DNA of 53,245 nucleotides from CAIQJJ01 sp964606085 (lineage in GTDB: Bacteria; Chloroflexota; Anaerolineae; Anaerolineales; UBA4823), in the NCBI GenBank assembly GCA_964606085.1, contig CAZSFD010000029.1, positions 1-53,245 on the forward strand, read 5' to 3'. The translations under genes were made by a program, and so were the position numbers. Under the pieces are notes generated by a model. That model was not told the DNA's origin, ran no database searches, and worked only from the letters and a program-made list of their open reading frames with translations. Shown here piece after piece: positions 43,064 through 52,123 of the stretch (the first letter of the stretch is position 1; each line of letters opens with the position of its first letter).

Positions 43064-45373
43064 ATGGCTGGACGACTTCAACAATGGACAAATCGCCTCT
43101 GGCAGATTCCCGGTAGCGGGCTGGCGGCTGCTCGTCGCCGCCTGCTGCAAGTGCTTCTGTTGGGCATGGCCGCCGGCGCGCTGCTGATGCTATTGGTTTC
43201 TCTCGTCAGCGCATGGATACCCAGGGAAGATACCAGCGACCTGCGCAGCCTGAGCGCCACCGCCGTGGCGATCAGCCTGGCGCTCAGTTGGGCCAACCGG
43301 CGCTTTGCCAGCCCATGGGTGAGTGTGTTGGCTTGCATCGCCTTGTGGCTGATTTGCTTCTTCGCCGATTCCCCCGCACACATCTACAACGAGTTCTCCC
43401 TGCTCAGCTATGCCCTGCCGATTGTGGCCGCCAGCGTGCTGCTGCGCCCCTGGGCCGGCTTCATCTTCGCCGCCGCCACCAGCCTGACCATTAGCGTGAT
43501 GGCCTGGCAGGCGCAGGTCTTCCCCAACCTGCCAGCGATAGTGGTCTATTTCTTGCTGGCGCTGATCGCCTGGCTGTCGGCGCTGTATGTCGAACAGACC
43601 ATCGCTTCGCTGCAAGAGAGCAAAACCCGCTACCGCCAACTGGCCCAGGAGCATCTCAGTGCGCAAGAGGCGCTGCGCACCAGCGAGGGGCGCTACCGCT
43701 TCCTGGCCGAAAATATGGCCGATGTGATCTGGCTGCTCGATCTCAACACCATGCGCTTCACCTATGTCAGCCCGTCGGTCGAACGCCTGCGCGGTTACAC
43801 CGCCGAAGAAGTGCTGGCCCAATCGCTGGCAGACGTGATAACCGCCGACTCACTGGCGTTTGTGCAAAAGATCATCCCCGAACGCATCCGTGCTTACCTC
43901 AGCGGCGACCCGGCAGCCTTGCAGCAGGTGCATGAGGTGGAGCAGCTTTGTAAAGATGGCAGCACCGTGTGGACGGAGGTCAATTCGACGATTTTTGGCA
44001 ACGTGGAAGAGGGCCTGCAAGTGCTGGGCGTGTCGCGCGACATCAGCCAGCGGCGCAAGATCGAGCAGCAGCGCCAGCAGGCCGAACTGGCCGCCAACCA
44101 GCGCGCCGCCCAATTGCTCACCATCAACGAGGTGCTAAGGCAGGTTGCCGCCACGCTCGATAGCGCTTCGGTGCTATCGCGGGCAGCGCGCTTAATCCAT
44201 GAGAAGTTTGGCTACCATCACGTAGGCATCTTTCTGCTTGATGAACAAGACGAAACGCTGGTGATGCACGCCCGCGCCGGCAACTTCGACCGGCTCTTCC
44301 CATCCGAACACCGCATCCCACTCGGTTCGGGGATGGTCGGAACAGCCGGGAAAGACGGCGAAACGCTGCTGGCCAGCGATGTGACCACAGATACCCGCTA
44401 CATCAACTTCTACCCCGACCGCCTGCCCACGCGCTCCGAATTGGATGTACCGCTCCGGTCGGGCGATGGCATTTTGGGCGTGCTGGATGTGCAAAGCCCG
44501 GAAGTGAACGCCTTCGATGCCCAGGATGTGCTGGTGATCGAGACCCTGGCTGATGAATTGGTGGTTGCCATTCAAAACGCCCGCCTGTACGACTCGCTGC
44601 TGCAAGAATTGATCGAACGCAAACGCGCCGAAGCCCAGGTGCGCCAGTTGACCGAGGAGTTGGAACGGCGCGTGTCCGAGCGCACGGCCCAACTCGAAAC
44701 CAGCAACAAAGAACTCGAAGCCTTCGCCTACTCCGTCTCGCACGATCTGCGCGCCCCTTTGCGCGCCATCCACGGTTTCAGCCGGATGATGAGCGATGAA
44801 TATGGCGCGTGCCTCGATGAGCATGGGCAGGGCCTCTTGCGCCGCGTGCAAGAGGCCGCCCAGCGCATGGGTACCCTGATTGACGACCTGCTCCAACTCT
44901 CACGCCTGACCCGCAGCCAGATGCGCATCACCCAGGTCAACCTCAGCGCCCTGGCCGGCGAAATTGCCAGCGAACTGACCCAGCAAGACCCATTCCGCCA
45001 GGCAGATTGGCACATCGCCCCCGATTTGCACGTCCAGGCCGACCCCGGCCTGCTGCGCGTGGTGCTGGAAAACCTGCTCAACAACGCCTGGAAGTTCACC
45101 GCGCCCAAACCGCAGGCCCGCATCGAGGTGGGCAGCCGGCTGCTGGAAGATGGCCGCGTGGCTTTTTTCGTGTGTGATAATGGCGTTGGTTTCGATATGG
45201 CTTATATAGACAAGCTCTTTGGCCCCTTCCAGCGCCTGCACCTGCCCGAAGAATTCCCCGGTACGGGCATTGGGCTGGCCACCGTGCAGCGCATCATCGC
45301 CCGCCATGGGGGCAGCGCATGGGCGGAGGGCCGGGTGGACGAGGGGGCTACGTTTTATTTTACCGTGGGGTGA
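43064..45373 (+). CDS. Membrane PAS/GAF histidine kinase
   Basis: 769 aa. ATG at 43064 follows GGAGG (7 bases). N-terminal membrane sensor region of about five helices (~22-185). Coiled segment, PAS domain ~205-325, GAF domain ~350-515 and a second coiled segment. Dimerisation and phospho-acceptor domain with H560 (SVSHDLRAPLRAIHG). ATPase domain with N box LENLLNNAWKF, G1 CDNGVGFD and G2 GTGIGLA. All catalytic motifs intact. No response regulator is adjacent; the receivers at 5120, 5845 and 34293 are possible partners. Confidence 0.93.
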   Translation: MAGRLQQWTNRLWQIPGSGLAAARRRLLQVLLLGMAAGALLMLLVSLVSAWIPREDTSDLRSLSATAVAISLALSWANRRFASPWVSVLACIALWLICFFADSPAHIYNEFSLLSYALPIVAASVLLRPWAGFIFAAATSLTISVMAWQAQVFPNLPAIVVYFLLALIAWLSALYVEQTIASLQESKTRYRQLAQEHLSAQEALRTSEGRYRFLAENMADVIWLLDLNTMRFTYVSPSVERLRGYTAEEVLAQSLADVITADSLAFVQKIIPERIRAYLSGDPAALQQVHEVEQLCKDGSTVWTEVNSTIFGNVEEGLQVLGVSRDISQRRKIEQQRQQAELAANQRAAQLLTINEVLRQVAATLDSASVLSRAARLIHEKFGYHHVGIFLLDEQDETLVMHARAGNFDRLFPSEHRIPLGSGMVGTAGKDGETLLASDVTTDTRYINFYPDRLPTRSELDVPLRSGDGILGVLDVQSPEVNAFDAQDVLVIETLADELVVAIQNARLYDSLLQELIERKRAEAQVRQLTEELERRVSERTAQLETSNKELEAFAYSVSHDLRAPLRAIHGFSRMMSDEYGACLDEHGQGLLRRVQEAAQRMGTLIDDLLQLSRLTRSQMRITQVNLSALAGEIASELTQQDPFRQADWHIAPDLHVQADPGLLRVVLENLLNNAWKFTAPKPQARIEVGSRLLEDGRVAFFVCDNGVGFDMAYIDKLFGPFQRLHLPEEFPGTGIGLATVQRIIARHGGSAWAEGRVDEGATFYFTVG

Positions 45374-45376
45374 ACA

Positions 45377-48300
45377 CTAAAGGCTGGTCGTGTAAACCTG
45401 ACGGCAATAGGCCCGAAAGACTTCGTGCAGCCATTCGCCCTCCGGCAGGCGATCCGTTTCGGCGATCCCCCCGGCAATGCGCTCGAACAAAAATTGAATG
45501 CGCTGATGCTGCGCTTCGGGGTTCTTATACTGCGCCTGAAGAACCTGCCGCAAGAGAATGCGGGCGCGAAATTCGAGCCAGGGGGCATTGATCAGGGTCG
45601 CTTGCGAAGCCACGGCCTCCAATTGCATGGCGGCCTGTTCGAGGTGGTTTTGCTGGCGGGCAATTTCGCCCAGGGCCAGGGCAACTGCAATGCTCAGGTG
45701 AACCAGTTGGCGTCGTTCGGTTTCAAGTTGCAGGTCAAGCAGCAGATGGTGAGCCTGGGCGTACTCACCGCGGCGCAGCAGCAGCCAGGCCCAGGTCAAC
45801 TCGGCCTCCAGGCGATAGAGGTCAGCGCCCATTTTGCGGGCCAGCGAAATTCCCCTTTCAACGGCTTCGTGGGCTTGCGTTAGATCGCCCAGGTGTACCC
45901 AGGCCTGCGCGAGGCGCGCCCACAGGCTGCTCTCCAGAAAAGAACCCTGGCTGAGTGCCTGCCCCAGTTGAAAGTATTTGAGCGCCTGTCCGCCCTGGCT
46001 GAGCGCCAGGTAGAGATCGCCCATTTGCTGGTAGGCCAGGCATTGCAGGCCGGGCAGCCGATATTGCTGCGCCAGTTGCAGGCTTTGGGCAACGTGGCTG
46101 GCGCTGGCCGCAAGATGGCCCAGCTTCAGTTCGGCAGCCGCCCGTGACAGGTGATGATAGCCCACCAGTCGGTCAGCGCCGATCTGGCTGGCCAGCCCCA
46201 GGCCAAAATCGGTATCCAGGCGCGCCTGGGCATATTCGCCCAGGTAAAGGTGGGCCTGCGCCAGAGCGAAGTAGGCCATAGATTGGTGGTAATAATCTTC
46301 GGCGAGGATGGCATCTGCCAGGGCGGCCTGGGCGTGCTGTCGGCTGTCTTTCATCCAGCCGCGGGCATGTTGCAAGAGGGCCAGGTGTTCGTGCGTGTAC
46401 GCCCGTACACCGATCAGCGCTGGCGAGGGCGTTTCTTCCATTTCGCCAATCGCCAGGGCACGCTGGAATTGTTCACCAGCCGGCGCGAAATGGCCGCCCA
46501 GGTAATACAGGATGCCGCGCAGCGTATGCGCTTCCATGTATTCCGCCGGTTGGTCGGCCTGCTCCAGATAGGGCATGGCCTGGGTAACCGTATTCAGGCC
46601 TTCGGCCAACTGATAATTTTGCACGGCCAGGCGTGTTTGCGCGTTCAACGCCGCGCCGATCAGCAAGGGGCTGCCACGCTGCTGGCCGCGGGTGAGGCAA
46701 TTCTGGCTGATCTGCTGCAAAAGGGCGCTATCATTCAAAGCAAGGGCCTGGCGCTGCCAGGGATAGTACAGGCGATAGATGGCCTCCACGCTGATGAGTA
46801 GCCCGGCCAGTTCGAGCAGCGCCTCGGCCTGCTCAAATGCCTGCTGCGCTTCGACAAAGCGGCGCTGCTGCTGTGCACCCAGGGCGGCTTGCAGCCAATT
46901 TTCATAGGCTTTGACCAGGTCGCCGGCCTGTTGGCAGTGATAGGCCAATGCAGCCCGGGGGATATGCGCCCCATACAGAGCCACCAGCGACTCGGCGGTC
47001 TTCTGGTGCAGGGCGCGCCGTTGACGGGGCTTCAATTCATCCAGCAAAATTTGGCGGACTTTTTCCTGGGTAAAGCGATAACACACCTCGCTGTCCAAAG
47101 GCAAAATAGCCACCAACCCGCGCGCTTCCAATTCATCCAGCGCACGCTGAAAAGTGGGCAGGTCTGCCTTGACCACGAACTGCACCACATCGGGGACAAA
47201 TTCGACGCCAACCACCGCGGCGGCGGTGAGAATCTGCCGGGCCAGGGGGGTAAGCCCTTCGATCTGGCTGCGAATGACAATGGCGATGGAGGCGGGCAGA
47301 GGCAGTTGGAAGGCACGGCTGACATCCAGGCCGGGGTTTTCGTGCAAAGCCTGGCGCAGGATTTCGAGGGTGAAATAGGGGTTGCCGCCCGAATCGGCGG
47401 CCAATTGGGCCACGAACTCAGGCGAGGGGATGGCCGGTAAGACGGCGCTGCTCAGGCTGTATATATCGGCCAGCGTGAGGCGGTTGATTTCGATGTGCAG
47501 CAGGTGACCGGCGGCCATCCAGGAGTGAATCGTTTTGAGCATCGCCGGCGGGCATTCATCGGCCCGGCCCGACAAGATGAGCATGGCTCGGCTGCCAAAT
47601 GGCTGGCGCTTGATCACATAATCCATCGTCGTCAGGGTAGCCATATCCATCCATTGAATATCTTCAATGATGAACAAGCCTGGCTGCGCTTCTGTAATGG
47701 TCAGCGTGAATTGCCGCCAGGCTTCCAGCGTCAGCAATTGATCTGACACCAGCGTCGCCGGCGGTTCACCGAGCAAACTGGCGTATTCCGCCGCCATGTC
47801 GGGCAATAGCAGAACCAGTTGGCGGGCATAAATCGGCGGGATGCGTTCGAGGATCTGGCGCATGTAGCCATATTCGCGTTCGGCATCCATGCTGGATTGG
47901 AAGGGGTTGTTCTGCTCGCCGGGCAGGCAGCGGGTGCAAATCAGGATGCCAGGCGGCTGGTGGCGCTGCAAAAATTCCTGGATCAGACGTGTTTTGCCAA
48001 TGCCGATCTCCCCGCTCAAAAAAACGCTCGTTTTGGTCTGGTAAGCCTGCCATAATTGCGCCAACAGCGCGGTTTGCCCCACAAAGGGCGACTCGATGAT
48101 CTGGCGTGGCTGCAAACCCTTGGGTAACTCGAAGGGTTTGCGAATCGGCTGCGTCAGTTGCAGGCGGGCCAAGATTTTGTCGAACTGCTCGCCGGGAGGA
48201 GCGCCAAATTCTTGCAAGAATAACGTTCGTACCTGGGCGTAGTATTGGCGGGCGATGTCAATCTTGCCGGCGTTGATGAACAGGTTGAGGATGCGGGCGT

Positions 48301-48919
48301 GCAGGTCTTCGTTGAGGCGGTCGTTGGCAATGACCCGTTCGGCATACTGAACCGCCTGTTCCCAATCGCCTTGCGCTTCGTAGTGACACGACAGGCGCTC
48401 GAAGACCTGGCGGTACAACTGCTCATAATGCTGCGTGGTGACCGTCAGCCAATGATCCAACTCATAGCAGCAAGGTAAATCGGCGCCGGCCAGGTAACGC
48501 GGGCCGCGCCACAGGCGGGCTGCGGCCAACAGGTTATGCAGCACGTCGGCAGGCAAGGGGTCTTTGGCGGGGATTTTCCAGGGGAGCTGCCCAAAGGCAT
48601 TCAGCAGGCTGTCGAAGCGGTGCTGGTCAACATCGGCGCGCTCGAAATTCAGACCCACCAGGTCGTTAGGCGTCAGGATCAGGTCGGGCAGGGGCAATTC
48701 GCGGCGCAGGCGGCTGAGCGTTTCGCGCAGGCGGCTGCGGGCCTGTTCGGGTGATTGGTCTTCCCAAAAGTTGATCAACAACTCGCCGCGGCTGACCATG
48801 CCGCCCATGGCGGCCAGGTAAAACAGCAAGGAGCGCGTCGTCCGCCGCTGAATCGGCCAAATGTTGCCCTGCCAGCGCAATTCGGGCGCACCGAGGAGAA
48901 GAATCTGAAAAACGCTCAT
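45377..48919 (-). CDS. BTAD-AAA-TPR transcriptional regulator
   Basis: 1180 aa SARP/BTAD-type regulator. N-terminal winged-helix DNA-binding domain (~1-95, R-R-T-T-R-S-L-L-F-Y-L), BTAD helical domain (~100-250), AAA ATPase with Walker A G-E-I-G-I-G-K-T (~residue 305) and Walker B I-I-E-D-I-Q-W-M-D (~415), then a long TPR-like array to the end. The ATG at 48919 lies 8-9 bases after AGAGGG; GTG 48928 is less likely. Such proteins sense a signal through the ATPase/TPR part. Ends 3 bp from the convergent histidine kinase gene. Confidence 0.9.
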   Translation of the reverse strand: MSVFQILLLGAPELRWQGNIWPIQRRTTRSLLFYLAAMGGMVSRGELLINFWEDQSPEQARSRLRETLSRLRRELPLPDLILTPNDLVGLNFERADVDQHRFDSLLNAFGQLPWKIPAKDPLPADVLHNLLAAARLWRGPRYLAGADLPCCYELDHWLTVTTQHYEQLYRQVFERLSCHYEAQGDWEQAVQYAERVIANDRLNEDLHARILNLFINAGKIDIARQYYAQVRTLFLQEFGAPPGEQFDKILARLQLTQPIRKPFELPKGLQPRQIIESPFVGQTALLAQLWQAYQTKTSVFLSGEIGIGKTRLIQEFLQRHQPPGILICTRCLPGEQNNPFQSSMDAEREYGYMRQILERIPPIYARQLVLLLPDMAAEYASLLGEPPATLVSDQLLTLEAWRQFTLTITEAQPGLFIIEDIQWMDMATLTTMDYVIKRQPFGSRAMLILSGRADECPPAMLKTIHSWMAAGHLLHIEINRLTLADIYSLSSAVLPAIPSPEFVAQLAADSGGNPYFTLEILRQALHENPGLDVSRAFQLPLPASIAIVIRSQIEGLTPLARQILTAAAVVGVEFVPDVVQFVVKADLPTFQRALDELEARGLVAILPLDSEVCYRFTQEKVRQILLDELKPRQRRALHQKTAESLVALYGAHIPRAALAYHCQQAGDLVKAYENWLQAALGAQQQRRFVEAQQAFEQAEALLELAGLLISVEAIYRLYYPWQRQALALNDSALLQQISQNCLTRGQQRGSPLLIGAALNAQTRLAVQNYQLAEGLNTVTQAMPYLEQADQPAEYMEAHTLRGILYYLGGHFAPAGEQFQRALAIGEMEETPSPALIGVRAYTHEHLALLQHARGWMKDSRQHAQAALADAILAEDYYHQSMAYFALAQAHLYLGEYAQARLDTDFGLGLASQIGADRLVGYHHLSRAAAELKLGHLAASASHVAQSLQLAQQYRLPGLQCLAYQQMGDLYLALSQGGQALKYFQLGQALSQGSFLESSLWARLAQAWVHLGDLTQAHEAVERGISLARKMGADLYRLEAELTWAWLLLRRGEYAQAHHLLLDLQLETERRQLVHLSIAVALALGEIARQQNHLEQAAMQLEAVASQATLINAPWLEFRARILLRQVLQAQYKNPEAQHQRIQFLFERIAGGIAETDRLPEGEWLHEVFRAYCRQVYTTSL

Positions 48920-48945
48920 CGTCATCACCCTCTTCGTTGGTGGGT

Positions 48946-49818
48946 TTACACCTCAACACCTAACCACAGACGAATGAAATAGCCAATCACAAAGCTGATC
49001 CCCGCCACGCCCAGGCTCAAGCCGGCCATCTCAGCAAACCGCCGACGGAAGTTTTCACCCTTTGCAACCGAGATGTAATAGTTGAACCCGGCAATGATGG
49101 CGACCGCCGTGGCAAGCGCAATGCCCAGGCACAGGTACTCGTTATCGAGCAGCAGGTAGGGCAAGATCAGCAGCGCCACCGTAATGACATAGGCAATGCC
49201 CGTGTAAACGGCGGCGCGCACGGGGTGTTTGTCGGTGGCTTCGGCGCGGGTAGAAAGGTATTCGGAGGCAGCCATCGAGAGTGAAGCCGCCATGCCGGTG
49301 ATCAGCCCCGAGAGGGCGATCAACTCGACATTTTGCAGGGCCAGCGTCAGGCCAGCCAGCGCGCCGGTCAGCTCGACCAGGGCATCGTTCAGCCCCAGCA
49401 CGACCGACCCGGCATAGCGCAGACGCTCTTCGTCGAGCATGGCGAGCAGTTTTTCTTCATGGGCCTCTTCGTCGGCATGGATGCGGATGATCTCCGGGAT
49501 GACCTGGGCGATTTCGGCGTACTGGGCCTGCGCGCTTTCCTCGCCCTGTTCCATCAACTTGACGCCAAAGGTGAAACCAAGCACCCGGCTGACCAGGGTG
49601 TAAAACCAGACCACGCCCCACTGGGGACGGACTTCTTGCCCGGTATAGGCTTTCCATGCCTGATAATGCCCCATTTCGTCCTGGGCAATCTGTTCCAGAA
49701 TTTTCCGATTGGCCGCATCGGGCAGGGTGGCAGCAATGCGGCGGTAGATGTGGTATTCGGTGATCTCATTCGTTTGAGCAACCAACAGGCGTTGGCGCAG
49801 TGCGGGGGTCAGTTCCAT
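48946..49818 (-). CDS. Er-VIT (rubrerythrin-VIT1/CCC1) metal transporter
   Basis: 290 aa. N-terminal ferritin-like domain (~1-135) with E in NEITEYHIY, EQIAQDEMGHYQAW and H-A-D-E-E-A-H-E-E-K metal ligands. C-terminal VIT1/CCC1 domain (~140-290) with V-L-G-L-N-D-A-L-V-E-L-T-G-A and the M-A-A-S-E-Y-L-S segment, and four to five membrane segments. Resembles MbfA-type exporters that move Fe2+ or Mn2+ across the membrane. AGGAG precedes the ATG. Encoded 26 bp from the regulator gene 45377-48919. Confidence 0.9.
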   Translation of the reverse strand: MELTPALRQRLLVAQTNEITEYHIYRRIAATLPDAANRKILEQIAQDEMGHYQAWKAYTGQEVRPQWGVVWFYTLVSRVLGFTFGVKLMEQGEESAQAQYAEIAQVIPEIIRIHADEEAHEEKLLAMLDEERLRYAGSVVLGLNDALVELTGALAGLTLALQNVELIALSGLITGMAASLSMAASEYLSTRAEATDKHPVRAAVYTGIAYVITVALLILPYLLLDNEYLCLGIALATAVAIIAGFNYYISVAKGENFRRRFAEMAGLSLGVAGISFVIGYFIRLWLGVEV

Positions 49819-49851
49819 GTTTGTCTCCTATATCTCAGTCATAACGATGAA

Positions 49852-49863
49852 ATTATAATGCAA
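49852..49863 (-). promoter_or_regulatory. Candidate promoter of the Er-VIT gene
   Basis: TTG-CAT-TATAAT on the (-) strand: perfect -10 (49852-49857) with TTG three bases upstream, about 34 bases before the ATG. No -35 hexamer at 17 bases. Confidence 0.5.
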
Positions 49864-49879
49864 GGCGTATGCCACGACC

Positions 49880-49943
49880 GGACGTATGCCATACGCCCCT
49901 ACATTCATCATCTCGTAGGGCCGCACGGCGTGCGGCCCGGCGA
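49880..49943. repeat. Interspersed repeat units in the promoter gap
   Basis: A unit ending ATACGCCCCTAC (49880-49902), and a second starting GTAGGGCCGCACGGCGTGCG (49915 on), in opposite orientations. Same family as 42923-43011. Confidence 0.6.
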
Positions 49944-49968
49944 ACCCCACACAACATTGGCTGCCCAA

Positions 49969-51453
49969 ATGATCGAACTATCGTCTACACGCATAGAACT
50001 ATTCAACGCCCGCTTCGCCGATGTGGCCCATGGCCGCTATTACCCCCACGGCACACGCCTGATCATCGCGGACGATAAAATCCTGGCGATGCCCGGTCTG
50101 CCCGGCCAACCCACCGACCTGCCCACCGCCCAACGCATAGATTTACAGGGCCGCGCCGTGCTGCCAGGGCTGTTCAACACCCACTGCCACCCCCACATCA
50201 ACAATCCCACCCCATTGATGGAACCGCTCGACCTCTGGCGCATGTGGCGCTACACGCAAAAGCAGATCGAACACGGCCTGGCCGATTGTGTGCAGCGCGG
50301 CATCACCCATGTGCGCGATACGCTGGCCTACGATCTGCGCGCCAATCAGCGCCTGACGGAACGCATCGCCCGCGGCGAACTGCGCGGGCCGCGCCTGTAC
50401 CCCAGCGTGCTGATCGCCCCACTGGGCGGCACGTTCAGCCAGCCGCAAAATTGGCTGCTCGAATTGGGCATGAAAGCCCTGGGCATGAATCGCCCCGCCT
50501 ACCACGATCCCCACGCCGGGGGCATCGTGGTTGCGCCCAATGCCAGCGCGGCCCAACTGCGCGCCGCCGTCAACCGCGCCATTGACGAGCGCCAGGCGCA
50601 CACGATCAAACTCTACGACCAGTCCGAAACCATTCCCTTCTACCAACCCGGCGCACAGATTTTCAACACGGCCCAACTGCACGCCATCGCCGATGAAGCG
50701 CACCGCCGCGGCCGGCCCGTCACCATCCACCATACCAGTGTCGCCGGTTTTCGCCGCGGCGTGGCGGCGGGCGTCACCTCGCTGGCGCACCTGCCCCTCG
50801 ATGCCCCGCTGAGTGACGCCGACCTGCAAGCCTGCCAGCGGGCCGGCTGCATCATCGAACCGACGCTGACCATCGCTTATTTCTATGCCTGGCCGCTGCC
50901 CGACGCGCCCTGGCGTGAACACCCCAACCAGGCGCGGCTGGCTGAATTTCGCCGCCAGACGGCGGAACGAGTGGCCGGTGAGTACAGCATCGCCGAATGG
51001 GCTGGCACGCGCCGCCGCCTGTTTGCCAAAGTTGGGCGCGGCCAACTCAACCTGGTCGGCGTGGATATGCGCCCGATTTACCGCTACTGGGGGCGCATGA
51101 TCTCGCACGGCGTGGAAAACCTGCGCCGCCTGGCTGCCGCCGGCATCCCGCTGGCCTGCGGCAACGACCTGGGCGCCAACCCCGTCTCTGAAGCCGCCAT
51201 CGGCCTCGAACTGGCCCTGCTCAACCTGTTCCTCGATTGGACGCCCGCCGAGGCGCTGCGCTGCGCCAGCCTGCACAGCGCCCGCGCCCTGGGCTTGCAA
51301 GAGCGCTTCGGCTCGCTCGAACCCGGCAAAGTGGCCGACCTGGTGGCTCTGGATGGCGATCCGCTGGCTGACCCAACCTGCCTGGGCAGCCCTGCCGCAG
51401 CCGTGTGGATGGCTGGTCAATTACAAACCGATAGCATGGCGCAACTTGCTTGA
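49969..51453 (+). CDS. Metal-dependent amidohydrolase
   Basis: 494 aa. Amidohydrolase-superfamily fold. N-terminal strand I-D-L-Q-G-R-A-V-L-P-G-L-F-N-T-H-C-H holds the first metal-binding His pair, later T-I-H-H-T-S and H-L-P-L histidines, and C-terminal G-N-D-L-G-A with the conserved Asp. Ends with L-E-P-G-K-V-A-D-L-V-A-L-D-G-D, typical of imidazolonepropionase-like amidohydrolases. Substrate unknown. No strong ribosome site is visible before ATG 49969. A much longer open frame to 49333 runs antisense through the Er-VIT gene and is rejected. Confidence 0.85.
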   Translation: MIELSSTRIELFNARFADVAHGRYYPHGTRLIIADDKILAMPGLPGQPTDLPTAQRIDLQGRAVLPGLFNTHCHPHINNPTPLMEPLDLWRMWRYTQKQIEHGLADCVQRGITHVRDTLAYDLRANQRLTERIARGELRGPRLYPSVLIAPLGGTFSQPQNWLLELGMKALGMNRPAYHDPHAGGIVVAPNASAAQLRAAVNRAIDERQAHTIKLYDQSETIPFYQPGAQIFNTAQLHAIADEAHRRGRPVTIHHTSVAGFRRGVAAGVTSLAHLPLDAPLSDADLQACQRAGCIIEPTLTIAYFYAWPLPDAPWREHPNQARLAEFRRQTAERVAGEYSIAEWAGTRRRLFAKVGRGQLNLVGVDMRPIYRYWGRMISHGVENLRRLAAAGIPLACGNDLGANPVSEAAIGLELALLNLFLDWTPAEALRCASLHSARALGLQERFGSLEPGKVADLVALDGDPLADPTCLGSPAAAVWMAGQLQTDSMAQLA

Positions 51454-51478
51454 CGCACCACCCCCCGGCATTTACAAT
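51450..51478 (+). promoter_or_regulatory. Sigma70-type promoter of the riboswitch transcript
   Basis: TTGACG (51450-51455), 17-base spacer, TACAAT (51473-51478), each 5 of 6 to consensus. The -35 overlaps the amidohydrolase stop. RNA would start near 51485, just before the cobalamin aptamer. Confidence 0.75.
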
Positions 51479-51524
51479 ACGCCGCACTTTCCAATTGAAC
51501 CAGCCTGAGCGCCTTGCTCCCCGG

Positions 51525-51745
51525 ATGGAGCAGGCTGGAGCGCTCGCAAGCGTTCCAGGCGAAGTCGGTGGCGAAACAAAACCGTGTTTCACTCAGTCCG
51601 ACGCTGTCGCGCAACTGTAGGGTTAGTCGGCCAGTCACCTCTTCGGCTGGTCTGCTGTGATCAACCAAGACCAGCAGGCCAAATGATGAGCAGACTCGTA
51701 GACTAACCAAGCCAGGTCGCCCACTCCGGCTGGGTTCACCACATT
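51525..51745 (+). ncRNA. Cobalamin (B12) riboswitch
   Basis: Carries the core conserved blocks of the adenosylcobalamin aptamer: GGCGAAGTCGGTG (51558-51570), CGCGCAACTGTA (51608-51619), and the B12 box AAGCCAGGTCGCCC (51709-51722). The spacing and order match. B12 binding would normally lower expression of the downstream BtuF-like gene. The terminator at 51802-51832 is the probable expression platform. Boundaries are approximate. Confidence 0.88.
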
Positions 51746-51801
51746 CCTCGCAGAAAGGAGGTGGGAACACTGGCCGCATTGGGTGTGCCAGGCCCTCCCG
51801 C

Positions 51802-51832
51802 CCCTGTCCGAAAGCGACAGGGCGTTTTGTTT
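51802..51832 (+). terminator. Riboswitch terminator
   Basis: Stem CCCTGTC (51802-51808) with GACAGGG (51816-51822), loop CGAAAGC, then CGTTTTGTTT. It lies about 60 bases after the aptamer and about 290 bases before btuF, consistent with B12-dependent early termination. Confidence 0.75.
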
Positions 51833-51921
51833 AATCGGGCATCGGATGAAGCCGATGTCGATCCTCGTCAAACCTGGTTATGAAGTTCAAAAAATAATGG
51901 CTGCTTTTGCCCAACGGCCAC

Positions 51922-52053
51922 GCCCGGCGATAAAATGCCGGCCCAGGCCCGCCCGGCGATCAATCGCTGGGCTAGTGAGCGACGCCCGCTCAAGCGGGCT
52001 GAAAGCCCGATTTATCGGGCGCAGCGCTTTAGCCGGGCGATTCATCGCCCGGC
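51922..52053. repeat. Cluster of tandem hairpins (REP-like)
   Basis: Four close inverted repeats with short loops: GCCCGGCGAT/ATCGCTGGGC (51951-51972), GCCCGCT/AGCGGGC (51984-51999), GCCCGAT/ATCGGGC (52005-52020), GCCGGGCGAT/ATCGCCCGGC (52032-52053). A further imperfect one starts near 51922. All use a GCCCG...CGGGC core. They fill the leader between the riboswitch terminator and btuF. Confidence 0.7.
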
Positions 52054-52123
52054 GAGGCAAAAGCGGCAATTATTCTCAAACTTCATAAGCAGGTTGCAAC
52101 TACCATCCAAGGAGATTTTGATC

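Noticed and set aside
49333..49968. 212-codon N-terminal extension of the amidohydrolase
   Set aside because: Runs antisense through the Er-VIT gene and a repeat; family starts at 49969.
50143..51420. 425-codon open frame on the (-) strand
   Set aside because: Antisense to the amidohydrolase; repetitive low-information translation.
51838..52083. Second riboswitch or RNA gene in the btuF leader
   Set aside because: Only short GCCCG/CGGGC hairpins are seen; no known aptamer core.
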